A model generated the notes under the pieces. That model ran no database searches and was not told the origin of the DNA. It worked only from the letters and a program-made list of their open reading frames with translations. Below are positions 43,451 to 52,064 of a stretch of 64,000 nucleotides of DNA, piece after piece. Position 1 is the stretch's first letter, and each line of letters starts with the position of its first letter. A program made the position numbers and the translations under genes. This DNA is from CALCKU01 sp964607445 (GTDB lineage: Bacteria; Pseudomonadota; Alphaproteobacteria; Caulobacterales; Maricaulaceae): assembly GCA_964607445.1 (NCBI GenBank), contig CAZSKN010000014.1:1-64000 (forward strand), written 5' to 3'.

Positions 43451-44332
43451 TTATCCAGAGCGACGCCCTATCGACCATTTTGCCCAAATCAAAAATATTT
43501 TAGGTCCGTCTATAAGATAACGCTTCCATAAACGTTTGGGTTCGGAAAGAAGACGGAACAACCATTCGAGCCGCGCGTTTTGCATCCATTTGGGCGCGCG
43601 TTTAATATGTCCGGTTAAGAATTCAAGACTGGCGCCGAAACACAGTCCAAGACCCACGCAATCGCCGCGGTCAAGGCAGGCTTTGGCGATCATTTCCTGC
43701 TGGGGCGAGCCGACACAAATAAAGTTATATCTTACGGGATGCTCATGAATAAAGGCCGCTGTTTTTGCGATGGCTTCGGGCTTATGACGTAGACCCATGG
43801 GCGGCTCGTAATGGTTTATCTTTCCAATGTCGTATTTTTGTTTGAGCTTATGCACTATATCGGCACTGGCGCCGATGATGTTGATAGCTTCATGGCGGTC
43901 AATAATATTATCAAAGATATGTTCGGTGAGATCTGATCCGGGAACGACAGTCAGGGGGATACCTGAAATTTTAGCCAACAGTTCCAATATGCGTGAATCG
44001 CAAATGGATAACCAAGAGGCCGTATAAAGGGGATTATAAAGGTCGGGTTCTTTCCATATACGGGTGATGTGATCCACATTAGGGGTCACAATATAGCGAA
44101 ACTCATGATCGGTTGTAATCCATTGGGTTCGCATTAAGGTTTGGCCGCGGGTCACCGGATCAAAAACGACGTCTAGAAAGTTATAATGCCGAATATTGAC
44201 ACGCCAGTCTTTCTGGTTTTGACGGGTTTCAGCACGTCTTTCTTTATTGCGCCCCTGGAAAGGACTTAGCCCGACCTCTTCGTCGTCTAAGATGGACGTA
44301 TTTTTCTTAAAGTACGACAAAATGTTACCCAA
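43451..44332 (-). CDS. WecG/TagA/CpsF (GT26) glycosyltransferase, HfsJ candidate
   Basis: 293 residues with all GT26 landmarks: TPNVDHITRIW (about 83-93), the catalytic Asp in ICDSRILELLAKISG, NIIGAS, VGSPQQEMIA, and the membrane-association C-terminus with KRAPKWMQ and RLEWLFRLLSEPKRLWKRYL. A polar 60-residue N-terminal lead is longer than usual. In Caulobacter the holdfast enzyme HfsJ belongs to this family and is encoded away from the main hfs locus, as here (31 kb from hfsE). That role is inferred. It is convergent with mrp, one base apart. Confidence 0.85.
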   Translation of the reverse strand: MGNILSYFKKNTSILDDEEVGLSPFQGRNKERRAETRQNQKDWRVNIRHYNFLDVVFDPVTRGQTLMRTQWITTDHEFRYIVTPNVDHITRIWKEPDLYNPLYTASWLSICDSRILELLAKISGIPLTVVPGSDLTEHIFDNIIDRHEAINIIGASADIVHKLKQKYDIGKINHYEPPMGLRHKPEAIAKTAAFIHEHPVRYNFICVGSPQQEMIAKACLDRGDCVGLGLCFGASLEFLTGHIKRAPKWMQNARLEWLFRLLSEPKRLWKRYLIDGPKIFLIWAKWSIGRRSG

Positions 44333-44396
44333 TTGAATATTACTTGCCTGTGATATAGCGGCAGAGCGTTAGGATTGGGTTTACACGCTTAGATTT

Positions 44397-45062
44397 TTAT
44401 ATGAATCTTACAGTTATGCGTTCTAACCCCTCTATACCTCCGGATAATTCGTCACCAATGGTGACGGGGCCCACCCCCTTTGGCGTTCCCGTATAGATAA
44501 GATCGCCGGCCTTTAGGTCCATATCCTGGCTTAATCTCTGTATAATTTCGTCAATAGACCATATCATATTTGAAAGCGCGCCATGTTGGACAATATCTCC
44601 GTTTTTACGCAATACGATATGGGCGTTGGATATATCGACATCTTTGGCCGGCGTTAACGCAGAACAGGGGGCCGAAAGGCCAAAGTTTTTGGCACGATCC
44701 CAAGGATTACCTTGGGCTTTGGCTTTGGCCTGCAAGTCTCTGCGGGTCATATCTATGCCCACACCATAGGCAAATATACTGATACCCTTTTGCTTGTGCG
44801 GCCCGATGGCGACGACAAGCTCGACCTCATGATGTAAATTCTTAGTATTGGGGGGATAGGGAATATCCGTCCCACTCTGGACGATTGTTTCGGCAGATTT
44901 AGTAAAAAATATAGGCTCTGACCGTGCCGCATCGTCTCCCATTTCTACTACATGTTCAGTATAGTTTTTACCCACGCAATAAATACGACGCACTGGAAAG
45001 CGGGACTTTTGACCGATTATAGGCAAACTAACCGGATCAGGCGGGGTAAATGCAAATTCCAT
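44397..45062 (-). CDS. Fumarylacetoacetate hydrolase (FAH) family protein, fumarylpyruvate-hydrolase-like
   Basis: 221 residues of the short FAH type. YCVGKNYTEHVVEMG (about 28-42), the metal ligands in HHEVELVVAIG (about 77-87) and GVGIDMTRRDLQ, and the C-terminal GTPKGVGPVTIGDEL with GIEGLERITVRF are all typical. Such enzymes split or decarboxylate acylpyruvates such as fumarylpyruvate or oxaloacetate in the cytosol; the exact substrate is unclear. It is a single gene divergent from the ParB-N-like gene. Confidence 0.88.
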   Translation of the reverse strand: MEFAFTPPDPVSLPIIGQKSRFPVRRIYCVGKNYTEHVVEMGDDAARSEPIFFTKSAETIVQSGTDIPYPPNTKNLHHEVELVVAIGPHKQKGISIFAYGVGIDMTRRDLQAKAKAQGNPWDRAKNFGLSAPCSALTPAKDVDISNAHIVLRKNGDIVQHGALSNMIWSIDEIIQRLSQDMDLKAGDLIYTGTPKGVGPVTIGDELSGGIEGLERITVRFI

Positions 45063-45125
45063 AATCTCCTCATTGCGACATATGCGATAGAGCGCTAGTC
45101 TAACCTAAATTATGGAGTGATGCCA

Positions 45126-45371
45126 ATGCGTGTTGTTGATGTTCCCGTGGAGCAAATTTATATACCGGCTGCCAAGAAAAGCACGCTAGATGAAGAAAAA
45201 ATCATGCCTTTGGCAGAAGATATTCTGGAAAATGGCTTGCAAAACCCGATTTATGTGCGCGAAGGTAAAGGGCGTTATGTCTTGCAAGAAGGTCTTCATA
45301 GGCTGGAAGCTATAAAATTATTGGGTAGTGACACAATAGAAGGTCACATTGTTCAGGCGAAAAAGCACTAA
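45126..45371 (+). CDS. Orphan ParB-N/sulfiredoxin-like small protein
   Basis: 81 residues. Of three clustered starts (GTG 45117, ATG 45120, ATG 45126) the last has GGAG at workable spacing. The whole protein is one ParB N-terminal-like domain: VEQIYIP, MPLAEDILENGLQNPIYVRE, YVLQEGLHRLEAIKLLG. The GLHR segment matches the ParB box GxRR and the sulfiredoxin GCHR, but Leu replaces the catalytic Cys, so it is not a sulfiredoxin. No HTH or partition partner (parA) is nearby. It might bind or hydrolyse a nucleotide; the function is unknown. Confidence 0.75.
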   Translation: MRVVDVPVEQIYIPAAKKSTLDEEKIMPLAEDILENGLQNPIYVREGKGRYVLQEGLHRLEAIKLLGSDTIEGHIVQAKKH

Positions 45372-45383
45372 CCAGATAGATCG

Positions 45384-45431
45384 CCAGATAAATAGCGAGA
45401 CAGATTGCCCGATAAATAGAGAGATAGAATA
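45384..45431 (+). repeat. Two 24-bp imperfect tandem repeats before the dehalogenase
   Basis: Unit one (45384-45407) starts CCAGATAAATAGCGAGACAG and unit two (45408-45431) starts CCCGATAAATAGAGAGATAG. A partial third copy (ACCAGATAGATCG) precedes at 45371-45383. They fill the spacer up to the A of the dehalogenase ATG, so the last unit overlaps its ribosome binding region. Confidence 0.75.
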
Positions 45432-46324
45432 TGAAAGCCTTGCGGACCCCTGATCGCCAATTCGAAAACCTTCCGGATTACAACTTTACACCCAATTATG
45501 TGACCGTAGGAGACGGGCTTCGCCTGCATTATGTTGATGAAGGTCCCAAAGAGGGGCAGGTTGTAATCATGATGCACGGGGAACCGAGTTGGTCATTTCT
45601 TTATCGACATATGATTAGAAATGTTGCGGCGGCGGGGTTCAGGGTTCTGGCGCCGGATCTGATCGGTTTTGGTCGGTCGGATAAACCGACGCAAACCTCC
45701 GATTATAGCTATACGAGACATGTCAATTGGATGACAGCTTGGTTTGAAGCTATGAAGATCAAGGATGCGGTATTGTTTTGTCAGGATTGGGGCGGCTTAA
45801 TCGGCCTACGTTTAGTCGCAAAATTTCCGACCGAATTTGCGGGCGTTATAGCGGCCAATACATTTTTACCCACGGGTGAGCGTGATCCCGGCGAGGCCTT
45901 CAAGTCGTGGAAAGAATTTTCCCAGACCGTTCCGGTCTTCCCTGTCGGCGGGGTTATTCGTGGCGCGACTGTAACCGATTTGGAGGCCGGGGTCATATCG
46001 GCCTATGATGCGCCTTTTCCGGATGAAAGCTATAAGGCGGGCGCGCGCATTTTTCCGGCATTGGTTCCGACATCTCCGGATATGGAGGGGGCTGCAGATA
46101 ATGTGAAAGCCTGGAAGGTTTTGTCAAAATTCGATAAACCGTTTTTAACGGCGTTTTCAGATCAAGACCCGGTGACTAAGGGCGGCGACAGGGCGTTCCA
46201 AAAACTGATTGCAGGATGTGCGGGCCAACCGCATAGGCTTGTCAAAGGAGGTGGGCATTTCCTACAAGAAGACGTGCATCAAGAATTATCGGAAATTATT
46301 GTCGACTTTATGGCGCGTCTCTAA
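45431..46324 (+). CDS. dhmA: Haloalkane dehalogenase, subfamily I (DhlA/DhmA-like)
   Basis: 297 residues of the alpha/beta-hydrolase fold. HGEPSW (49-54) gives the oxyanion segment, the nucleophile is Asp119 in FCQDWGG with the halide-binding Trp120 beside it, the acid is probably Asp246 in SDQDP, and the base is His276 in GGGHFLQED. This Asp nucleophile with the following Trp separates dehalogenases from esterases and epoxide hydrolases. It hydrolyses carbon-halogen bonds in haloalkanes; marine halocarbons are a sensible natural substrate (inference). It is a single gene behind the ParB-N-like protein and tandem repeats. Confidence 0.9.
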   Translation: MKALRTPDRQFENLPDYNFTPNYVTVGDGLRLHYVDEGPKEGQVVIMMHGEPSWSFLYRHMIRNVAAAGFRVLAPDLIGFGRSDKPTQTSDYSYTRHVNWMTAWFEAMKIKDAVLFCQDWGGLIGLRLVAKFPTEFAGVIAANTFLPTGERDPGEAFKSWKEFSQTVPVFPVGGVIRGATVTDLEAGVISAYDAPFPDESYKAGARIFPALVPTSPDMEGAADNVKAWKVLSKFDKPFLTAFSDQDPVTKGGDRAFQKLIAGCAGQPHRLVKGGGHFLQEDVHQELSEIIVDFMARL

Positions 46325-46345
46325 AGCGTCCAGATTGCAAACGGT

Positions 46346-46948
46346 TTAGGTGTGACGGGATTTAAGTTCCTCAATCACATCTGTAAGCGGAACATCTTTG
46401 GCCGCCAGCAAGACAAGCAGGTGATAAACAAGGTCAGCGGCTTCTGACGTGAGTTTATCCGGGGGTTCGCATACGGCGGCTAATGCGGTTTCGACACCTT
46501 CTTCACCGACCTTTTGCGCCGTCCGGCGTAGCGGGCCAGCTAGAAGCTTGGCGGTGTAAGAGGTTTCGGGGTCAGACAATTTGCGCCCAATAATGAGCGT
46601 TTCCAGATAGGCTAAAAATCCGAGACCTTGCGGGCCAGACGCCCCGAAGCAGGATGTTGTCCCTTCGTGACAACTCGGGCCTTTGGGGCTGGCTCTTACC
46701 AAGAGCGTATCTTTATCGCAGTCGAGGGTCATGCTGACAAAATTTAAGACATTGCCACTGGTCTCGCCTTTGGTCCAAAGTGTTTTGCGAGAGCGACTAT
46801 AAAAGGTGACATATCCGGTTTCATGTGTTTTTTTAACCGCCTGAGCATTCATATAACCCAGCATAAGCACTTGCTCTGTATGGCTATCTTGAATGATAGC
46901 GGGGACGAGGCCACCGCCTTTCTTAAAGTCGATCTCTTCAATATTCAT
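46346..46948 (-). CDS. hisIE: Bifunctional phosphoribosyl-AMP cyclohydrolase / phosphoribosyl-ATP pyrophosphatase
   Basis: 200 residues joining HisI (about 1-115) and HisE (about 118-200). HisI shows LMLGYMNAQAVKKT, YSRSRKTLWTKGE and the zinc cysteines in LDCDKD and SCHEGTTSCF. HisE shows TAQKVGEEGVETALAA and EAADLVYHLLVLLA. The two activities are steps 2 and 3 of histidine synthesis. The fused form is usual in gammaproteobacteria, while alphaproteobacteria mostly keep hisE and hisI apart. It is the last gene of the his operon, two bases after hisF. Confidence 0.95.
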   Translation of the reverse strand: MNIEEIDFKKGGGLVPAIIQDSHTEQVLMLGYMNAQAVKKTHETGYVTFYSRSRKTLWTKGETSGNVLNFVSMTLDCDKDTLLVRASPKGPSCHEGTTSCFGASGPQGLGFLAYLETLIIGRKLSDPETSYTAKLLAGPLRRTAQKVGEEGVETALAAVCEPPDKLTSEAADLVYHLLVLLAAKDVPLTDVIEELKSRHT

Positions 46949-46950
46949 GC

Positions 46951-47718
46951 TTAAACTCTTATCTCTATACCGGCATGCTTAAGTTCGGATTTCAACTCCG
47001 GTATGGCAATGATAGATTTATGAAAGACACTGGCCGCGAGGGCGCCGTCAACACGGGCTTTGTGGAATACATCTTTGAAATGGGTCGGAGTACCCGCCCC
47101 GCCAGAGGCGATTAAGGGCACGGTACAGACGGCGCGTGCGGCCCGGAGCTGATCGATATCATATCCTTTTCGAACGCCGTCCTGATTCATACAGTTCAAA
47201 ACAATTTCACCCGCCCCGCGCGAAATGACATCCTGTATCCAGTCCAGAGTCTTACGTCCCGTCTCGCGTGTTTTATCAGGGTCTCCCGTATGAGATTTCA
47301 CGCGATAAGTTCCATTTTCTTCGAAGCTGTCAATCCCGACAACTATACACTGGCGCCCGTAAGCCGCACTTAACTCATTGATAAGTTCCGGCCTTGATAG
47401 CGCGGGAGAATTTACACTGATCTTATCGGCTCCCGCGGCCAAGCGCGCCCCGGCGGCTTCAACCGATTTTATCCCTCCGGCAACGCAAAAGGGAATATCC
47501 AGAGCATTTGAAACCGCGTTGACCCAGTCGGGACTGACGGTACGGTCATCGACCGATGCGGTAATATCATAAAAAACTAGTTCGTCCGCACCTGCATCTC
47601 GATATTTCAACGCCAGATCAATAATGTCGCCAACATCTTCATGATTACGAAATTGCACGCCTTTGACAACGCGGCCATCGCGTACGTCAAGGCAGGGGAT
47701 TATGCGACGGGCTAGCAC
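46951..47718 (-). CDS. hisF: Imidazole glycerol phosphate synthase, cyclase subunit
   Basis: 255 residues of the half-barrel type: RIIPCLDVRDGRVVKG with the catalytic Asp11, VVGIDSFEENG with the second catalytic Asp region, and ASGGAGTPTHF in the phosphate loop. It takes ammonia from HisH and makes imidazole glycerol phosphate plus AICAR. It overlaps hisA by seven bases. Confidence 0.97.
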   Translation of the reverse strand: MLARRIIPCLDVRDGRVVKGVQFRNHEDVGDIIDLALKYRDAGADELVFYDITASVDDRTVSPDWVNAVSNALDIPFCVAGGIKSVEAAGARLAAGADKISVNSPALSRPELINELSAAYGRQCIVVGIDSFEENGTYRVKSHTGDPDKTRETGRKTLDWIQDVISRGAGEIVLNCMNQDGVRKGYDIDQLRAARAVCTVPLIASGGAGTPTHFKDVFHKARVDGALAASVFHKSIIAIPELKSELKHAGIEIRV

Positions 47719-48440
47719 TTTATGGCCTGATTAAGTGTAAATTTGTTTTCGTAAAGCGCTTTGCCAATGATGATACCATGCGGGTTTAAGGCCTTGAGAT
47801 TCTGAACATGGTCAAGGGTGCCCACCCCTCCGGACGTGATCAGGTTGAAGTCGGGAAACCGGGCCATGATTTGCGTGTAAAGATTAATATTGGCCCCGCC
47901 CAGAACGCCGTCCCGTCCGATATCGGTGACTAATATTGTTTGCAATCCAGAATCAGAATAATCGTCCAAGATTGTCCAGAGCGTGCGTTCGCCGGCTTCC
48001 GTCCATCCCCGCGTGGCAGGGTAAGGGGTGCCATCATCGGTGATATTGACATCTAGGGCAATAACAACCCGTTCGGGGCCGAGCGTGTTAATCCAAAATT
48101 TTACCATTTGCGGATTGGTAACAGCGAGGGAGCCGATGACAACGCGTTCAACACCGCCAGCCAAGAGATATTGAATATGGGATAATTCGCGCAGTCCGCC
48201 CCCGGTTTGAATTTTTAACCCGCTTTCGCGTGCTATATTAATGATAAGTTCGGCCTGAGCGTTTTTTTCATTTTTCGCGCCGTCCAGATCAACAATATGC
48301 ATCCACTCGGCGCCTGCTTCCACACATTTGCGTGCAACCTCAAGGGGCGAGACTTTATAGTTGGTGCGTTGATTGAAATCGCCTTTGAATAAACGGACGC
48401 AGCCGCCATCCATAAGGTCTATTGCGGGATATATCATCAA
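47712..48440 (-). CDS. hisA: Phosphoribosylformimino-5-aminoimidazole carboxamide ribotide isomerase
   Basis: 242 residues, the sister half-barrel of HisF. IYPAIDLMDGGCVRLFKGDF carries the catalytic Asp8, and VTDIGRDGVLGG the second Asp; SGGVGTLDHV is the phosphate loop. It isomerises ProFAR to PRFAR. A four-base overlap links it to hisH and a seven-base overlap to hisF. Confidence 0.97.
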   Translation of the reverse strand: MMIYPAIDLMDGGCVRLFKGDFNQRTNYKVSPLEVARKCVEAGAEWMHIVDLDGAKNEKNAQAELIINIARESGLKIQTGGGLRELSHIQYLLAGGVERVVIGSLAVTNPQMVKFWINTLGPERVVIALDVNITDDGTPYPATRGWTEAGERTLWTILDDYSDSGLQTILVTDIGRDGVLGGANINLYTQIMARFPDFNLITSGGVGTLDHVQNLKALNPHGIIIGKALYENKFTLNQAIKC

Positions 48441-49033
48441 GAGGCTTTCAAAAAATTACGAAAAATTTGTGCTCCCATATGAGAGCTACGCTCTGGATGG
48501 AATTGACAACCATAAACATTTTTATGTCGAACGATAGCTGAAAATGACGTGCCATAGGTCGATTTTGCTAATGTTGCATCACTTACGGGGGCGGCAAAGG
48601 AATGCACGAAATAGGCATATTCACGTTCAGAAAGGCCGTCTAAAATTGGATCATCTTTTAGTAATGATAGCGTATTCCAGCCCATATGTGGCCGTGGCAG
48701 GTCCCGGGTGTCAAGCGCGACGACCCTGCCGGGTACAAGTCCAAGCCCTTTGGTCGTGACCCCGCCTTCTTCGAGGGTTTCGAAAATTAATTGCATGCCC
48801 AGACATATGCCCATGACGGGCTGGGTCAGGCTTTGCAAGACGGGTGTGAGGCCTTTTGAATTTATTTTTTTCATGGCAAAGGGCGCGGCGCCAACCCCCG
48901 GAATTATAACCCGTTTCGCGCGCGCAATACTCTGGGCATCATCTGTGATCAGCGGTGTGACGCCCAGACGCCCGAGCGCAAAATTGACAGAGGCTAGATT
49001 TGCCACGCCCGTATCTACAATCACGACAGACAC
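48437..49033 (-). CDS. hisH: Imidazole glycerol phosphate synthase, glutaminase subunit
   Basis: 198 residues of the class I glutamine amidotransferase fold: PGVGAAPFAM, the nucleophile elbow MGICLGMQLIFE with the catalytic Cys, and CQFHPERSSHMG with the catalytic His. It supplies ammonia to HisF. It starts three bases after the hisC-hisB fusion stop and overlaps hisA by four bases. Confidence 0.96.
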   Translation of the reverse strand: MSVVIVDTGVANLASVNFALGRLGVTPLITDDAQSIARAKRVIIPGVGAAPFAMKKINSKGLTPVLQSLTQPVMGICLGMQLIFETLEEGGVTTKGLGLVPGRVVALDTRDLPRPHMGWNTLSLLKDDPILDGLSEREYAYFVHSFAAPVSDATLAKSTYGTSFSAIVRHKNVYGCQFHPERSSHMGAQIFRNFLKAS

Positions 49034-49036
49034 GGG

Positions 49037-50731
49037 TTACAACACGCCTTTTGTCGACGGGATATCGCCGCCAATGCGCGCAAATGCCGGACGCAGGGCG
49101 CGACCTACGCCTTTAAAACAGGCTTCTATAATGTGATGGCTGTTTTCGCCTTCCACATCAATGTGAATGGCAGCACCCAGAGATTGCGCCAGGCTTTGGA
49201 AGAAATGCGGACACATTTCGACGGGAAACTCTCCCACATGATCGGTCGGGAAAGTACCTTTAAAGACGGCGGCTGGACGGCCGGATAAATCAATCGCAAC
49301 ACGGGCTTGGGTTTCGTCCATCGGCATAATAAAGCCGTAGCGCCCTATGCCGGCTTTATCGCCCAGAGCATTTTTCAAAGCCGCCCCTAGCGCCAGCGCC
49401 GTATCTTCGACAGTATGATGCGAATCTATTTCAAGATCGCCTTCGCACGTCAATGTCAGACCCAGGCCGCCATGTTTGGCAATTTGTTCCAACATGTGAT
49501 CGAAAAATCCAAGCCCTGTATGTACAGTCACGATTTTAGGGTCGTCTAAGTTCACGCGGATAGCAATATCTGTTTCATTGGTTTTACGAAAGGCCTCGCC
49601 GATGCGCTGTGATTTAATAGCTATGGTTCCGGTGTTGGCGTGTGACTGTAGCGCAGGGTCCGTCATCTCGGGTGTAGCCGTTGCCCCAAACGCTTCCAGC
49701 GCAATATTGTTTTCATCCGGATTTGATATTGTCAGGCGAATGTGGCCGTCAATTTTGTTACGAAAATCCCGGATTTTTACATTATGCTGGCCAAGGTTGG
49801 CGAATAGCCCGGTCTCGTCTTTGAGCTTAAGCAAAAGGAAATTTGCGTCTGACGGATAAATAGTCTCGATAAAGGGTGATGTTTTTAAGGCCTTGGACAT
49901 GCGCGCGCGTTCAGCCGTCAAAATGCGTAACCGGGCGGTGTGAACGGACATTACAGCCGGTGCTAAAGCCCGTAGAACTGTTTTTTCCACCGGACGGGCA
50001 ATCGGGTAGGGCGGTAAAACCTTTAGCATTAAGGCTATGATGTCAGGGTCGGCAATGCATACACCCATCCGTACCCCGGCCAATCCGTAAATTTTGGACA
50101 AGGTACGGGTGACGACCAAATTTCGATAATGCGCACGTAAGGCTATAACACTTTCGTGGGATGAAAATTCAATATAGGCTTCGTCAACAACAATCAGGGT
50201 TTCGGGGTAGTTTTGACATAATGATTCAAGCGCATCTGCCGCCAGACTATTGCCTGTCGGATTGTTCGGAGAACACAGAAAGACCAGTTTTGGGCGTGTA
50301 TTTGCGATGGCCGTCTTGATGGCATCCATATCCCAAGCAAATCCGGGTTTCAGAGGCACTTCAACAATTTTGGCCCCTTGAATTTGTGCGGCCGTTTTAA
50401 AATAGCCAAAGGTTGGCGGGCATATCAAAATACTATCTTGACCAGATTCACAAAAGGTTCGGAGTAAAATATCAATGGCTTCATCTGCGCCGCGCCCCAT
50501 CATAATGTTATCAGCGGTGACGCCGTAAAGGGCGGCCAGCCGTGAGCGTAACTGGCTGGGTTGCTGCGCTGGATATCTGTTATATTCGGAAACGGATGTA
50601 TCGGCGGGTGGCGGCCCCCACGGGCTTTCATTGGCATCGAGATGCAAGGCTGAAGTTGAGGCCCCGCGCGCAGAGTAAGCGGCAAACCGTGCAATAGCGG
50701 GGCGTGCGATATTTAAGGGCCAATTTGTCAT
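49037..50731 (-). CDS. hisC-hisB: HisC-HisB fusion: histidinol-phosphate aminotransferase and imidazoleglycerol-phosphate dehydratase
   Basis: A single 564-residue frame. HisC part (about 1-350): LDANESPWGP, SPNNPTGN with Asn157, DEAYIEF with Asp183 and Tyr186, and RTLSKIYGLAGVRMG with the PLP Lys213. A linker (about 350-375) follows. HisB part (about 376-564): the metal ligands in GFFDHMLEQIAKHG, DSHHTVEDTA and ENSHHIIEACF, plus LSGRPAAVF. No HisN phosphatase domain is present, unlike E. coli HisB. HisB makes imidazole acetol phosphate, the substrate of HisC, so the fusion joins consecutive enzymes. It overlaps hisD by four bases. Confidence 0.94.
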   Translation of the reverse strand: MTNWPLNIARPAIARFAAYSARGASTSALHLDANESPWGPPPADTSVSEYNRYPAQQPSQLRSRLAALYGVTADNIMMGRGADEAIDILLRTFCESGQDSILICPPTFGYFKTAAQIQGAKIVEVPLKPGFAWDMDAIKTAIANTRPKLVFLCSPNNPTGNSLAADALESLCQNYPETLIVVDEAYIEFSSHESVIALRAHYRNLVVTRTLSKIYGLAGVRMGVCIADPDIIALMLKVLPPYPIARPVEKTVLRALAPAVMSVHTARLRILTAERARMSKALKTSPFIETIYPSDANFLLLKLKDETGLFANLGQHNVKIRDFRNKIDGHIRLTISNPDENNIALEAFGATATPEMTDPALQSHANTGTIAIKSQRIGEAFRKTNETDIAIRVNLDDPKIVTVHTGLGFFDHMLEQIAKHGGLGLTLTCEGDLEIDSHHTVEDTALALGAALKNALGDKAGIGRYGFIMPMDETQARVAIDLSGRPAAVFKGTFPTDHVGEFPVEMCPHFFQSLAQSLGAAIHIDVEGENSHHIIEACFKGVGRALRPAFARIGGDIPSTKGVL

Positions 50732-52062
50732 GCGAGTGTACTCTTTCCAGGTCGGGCTTGGGGCGCATGTTTATCTGCCAGACGTAAACTGACGGCGCGC
50801 CTATGGGCTTCTAAACCTTCCAAGCTGGCAAGGCGTTCAACGGTTGGGCCGATATTGACAAGACCTTGGTGCGTCAATTCCTGCACGCTGATATATTTCA
50901 TAAAACTTTCCAAGGTGACACCGGAATAGGCGCGCGCAGCGCCAAATGTCGGTAAGGTATGATTGGTTCCGCTGGCATAATCTCCGACACTTTCGGGGGT
51001 CCAGGGGCCTAGAAAGATTGATCCGGCATTACGAATTGCCGGAACAAATGTTCTGGGATTTTTAATCTGTAAAATCAAATGTTCAGGCGCATATCTATTT
51101 ATAATCTCGGCTATTGTAGGGCGTCCCGAAGCTATGATCATACGGGCATGGGAAAGGGCTTGGCGCGCTATATCGCGGCGCGGTAAACTTGCGAGTTGTG
51201 TGTCAATTTCAGCTCGCACCGCGCTCGCCACATTTGCATTGACACAAATACATATGACCTGCGCTAAACTATCATGTTCGGCTTGGCTGAGCAGGTCAGA
51301 GGCGACAAAAACCGGATTCGAATCTTCGCCTGCGACAACCATAGCTTCTGAAGGGCCGGCAGGCATATCTATTGCTGGCCCGCCCGGTGTTTGGGTGGCC
51401 AAGGATTTAGCCGCCGCAACATAGGCATTGCCGGGGCCGAATATTTTATCACATTTGGGAATGGATTGCGTGCCGTATGTTAATGCGGCAATAGCCTGAG
51501 CGCCGCCGCAAACATAGACATCTGTAACTTTACAGCGGTAAGCTGCGGCCAGAATAGTCGTGTCGATCTTGCCGTCGGCGCCCGGCGGGGTCACAACAAT
51601 CCGGCGTTTTACACCCGCGACCAATGCAGGAACTGCGAGCATCATTAATGTCGAGACCAAGGGTGCCGTGCCGCCGGGTACATATAACCCTGCGGTCTCT
51701 ATGGCTCGCGCTTCACGCCGGCAGACGACACCGGGCATGGTTTCAACTTCTATATCTTCGGGTATTTGCGCTGTGTGAAAGGCTTTAATGTTTAAGCGCG
51801 CCGTTTTGATAGCGGCTTTATCGGCACTGGCCAGCCCCTTCCAAGCCGCTTTTAAGACATTGCGGGATATTTTTAAGGTTTTAAGCGCCACACCGTCAAA
51901 TTTTTCAGTGTAATCGAGAACGGCTTTATCGCCATGTGCCTTCACCTGTTCCATAATCTTCGACACCGTGTCGATAAGGACAGGATCGCTTAGAGCTTCC
52001 GGGCGAGACAAGGCCGCCGCTTTTTGTGTGTCGGTTAAATCCGTCCAGATGAGGGTTTGCAT
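50728..52062 (-). CDS. hisD: Histidinol dehydrogenase
   Basis: 444 residues from the ATG at 52062; an earlier in-frame start lies inside hisG. GLYVPGGTAPLVSTLMM, DMPAGPSEAMVVA and LLSQAEHDSLAQV carry the NAD, zinc and catalytic Glu/His segments. It oxidises histidinol to histidine in two steps. It is two bases from the hisG stop and overlaps the hisC-hisB start by four bases. Confidence 0.96.
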   Translation of the reverse strand: MQTLIWTDLTDTQKAAALSRPEALSDPVLIDTVSKIMEQVKAHGDKAVLDYTEKFDGVALKTLKISRNVLKAAWKGLASADKAAIKTARLNIKAFHTAQIPEDIEVETMPGVVCRREARAIETAGLYVPGGTAPLVSTLMMLAVPALVAGVKRRIVVTPPGADGKIDTTILAAAYRCKVTDVYVCGGAQAIAALTYGTQSIPKCDKIFGPGNAYVAAAKSLATQTPGGPAIDMPAGPSEAMVVAGEDSNPVFVASDLLSQAEHDSLAQVICICVNANVASAVRAEIDTQLASLPRRDIARQALSHARMIIASGRPTIAEIINRYAPEHLILQIKNPRTFVPAIRNAGSIFLGPWTPESVGDYASGTNHTLPTFGAARAYSGVTLESFMKYISVQELTHQGLVNIGPTVERLASLEGLEAHRRAVSLRLADKHAPQARPGKSTLA

Positions 52063-52064
52063 AG

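Noticed and set aside
45126..45371. The ParB-N-like gene as sulfiredoxin
   Set aside because: The catalytic Cys of the GCHR motif is Leu.
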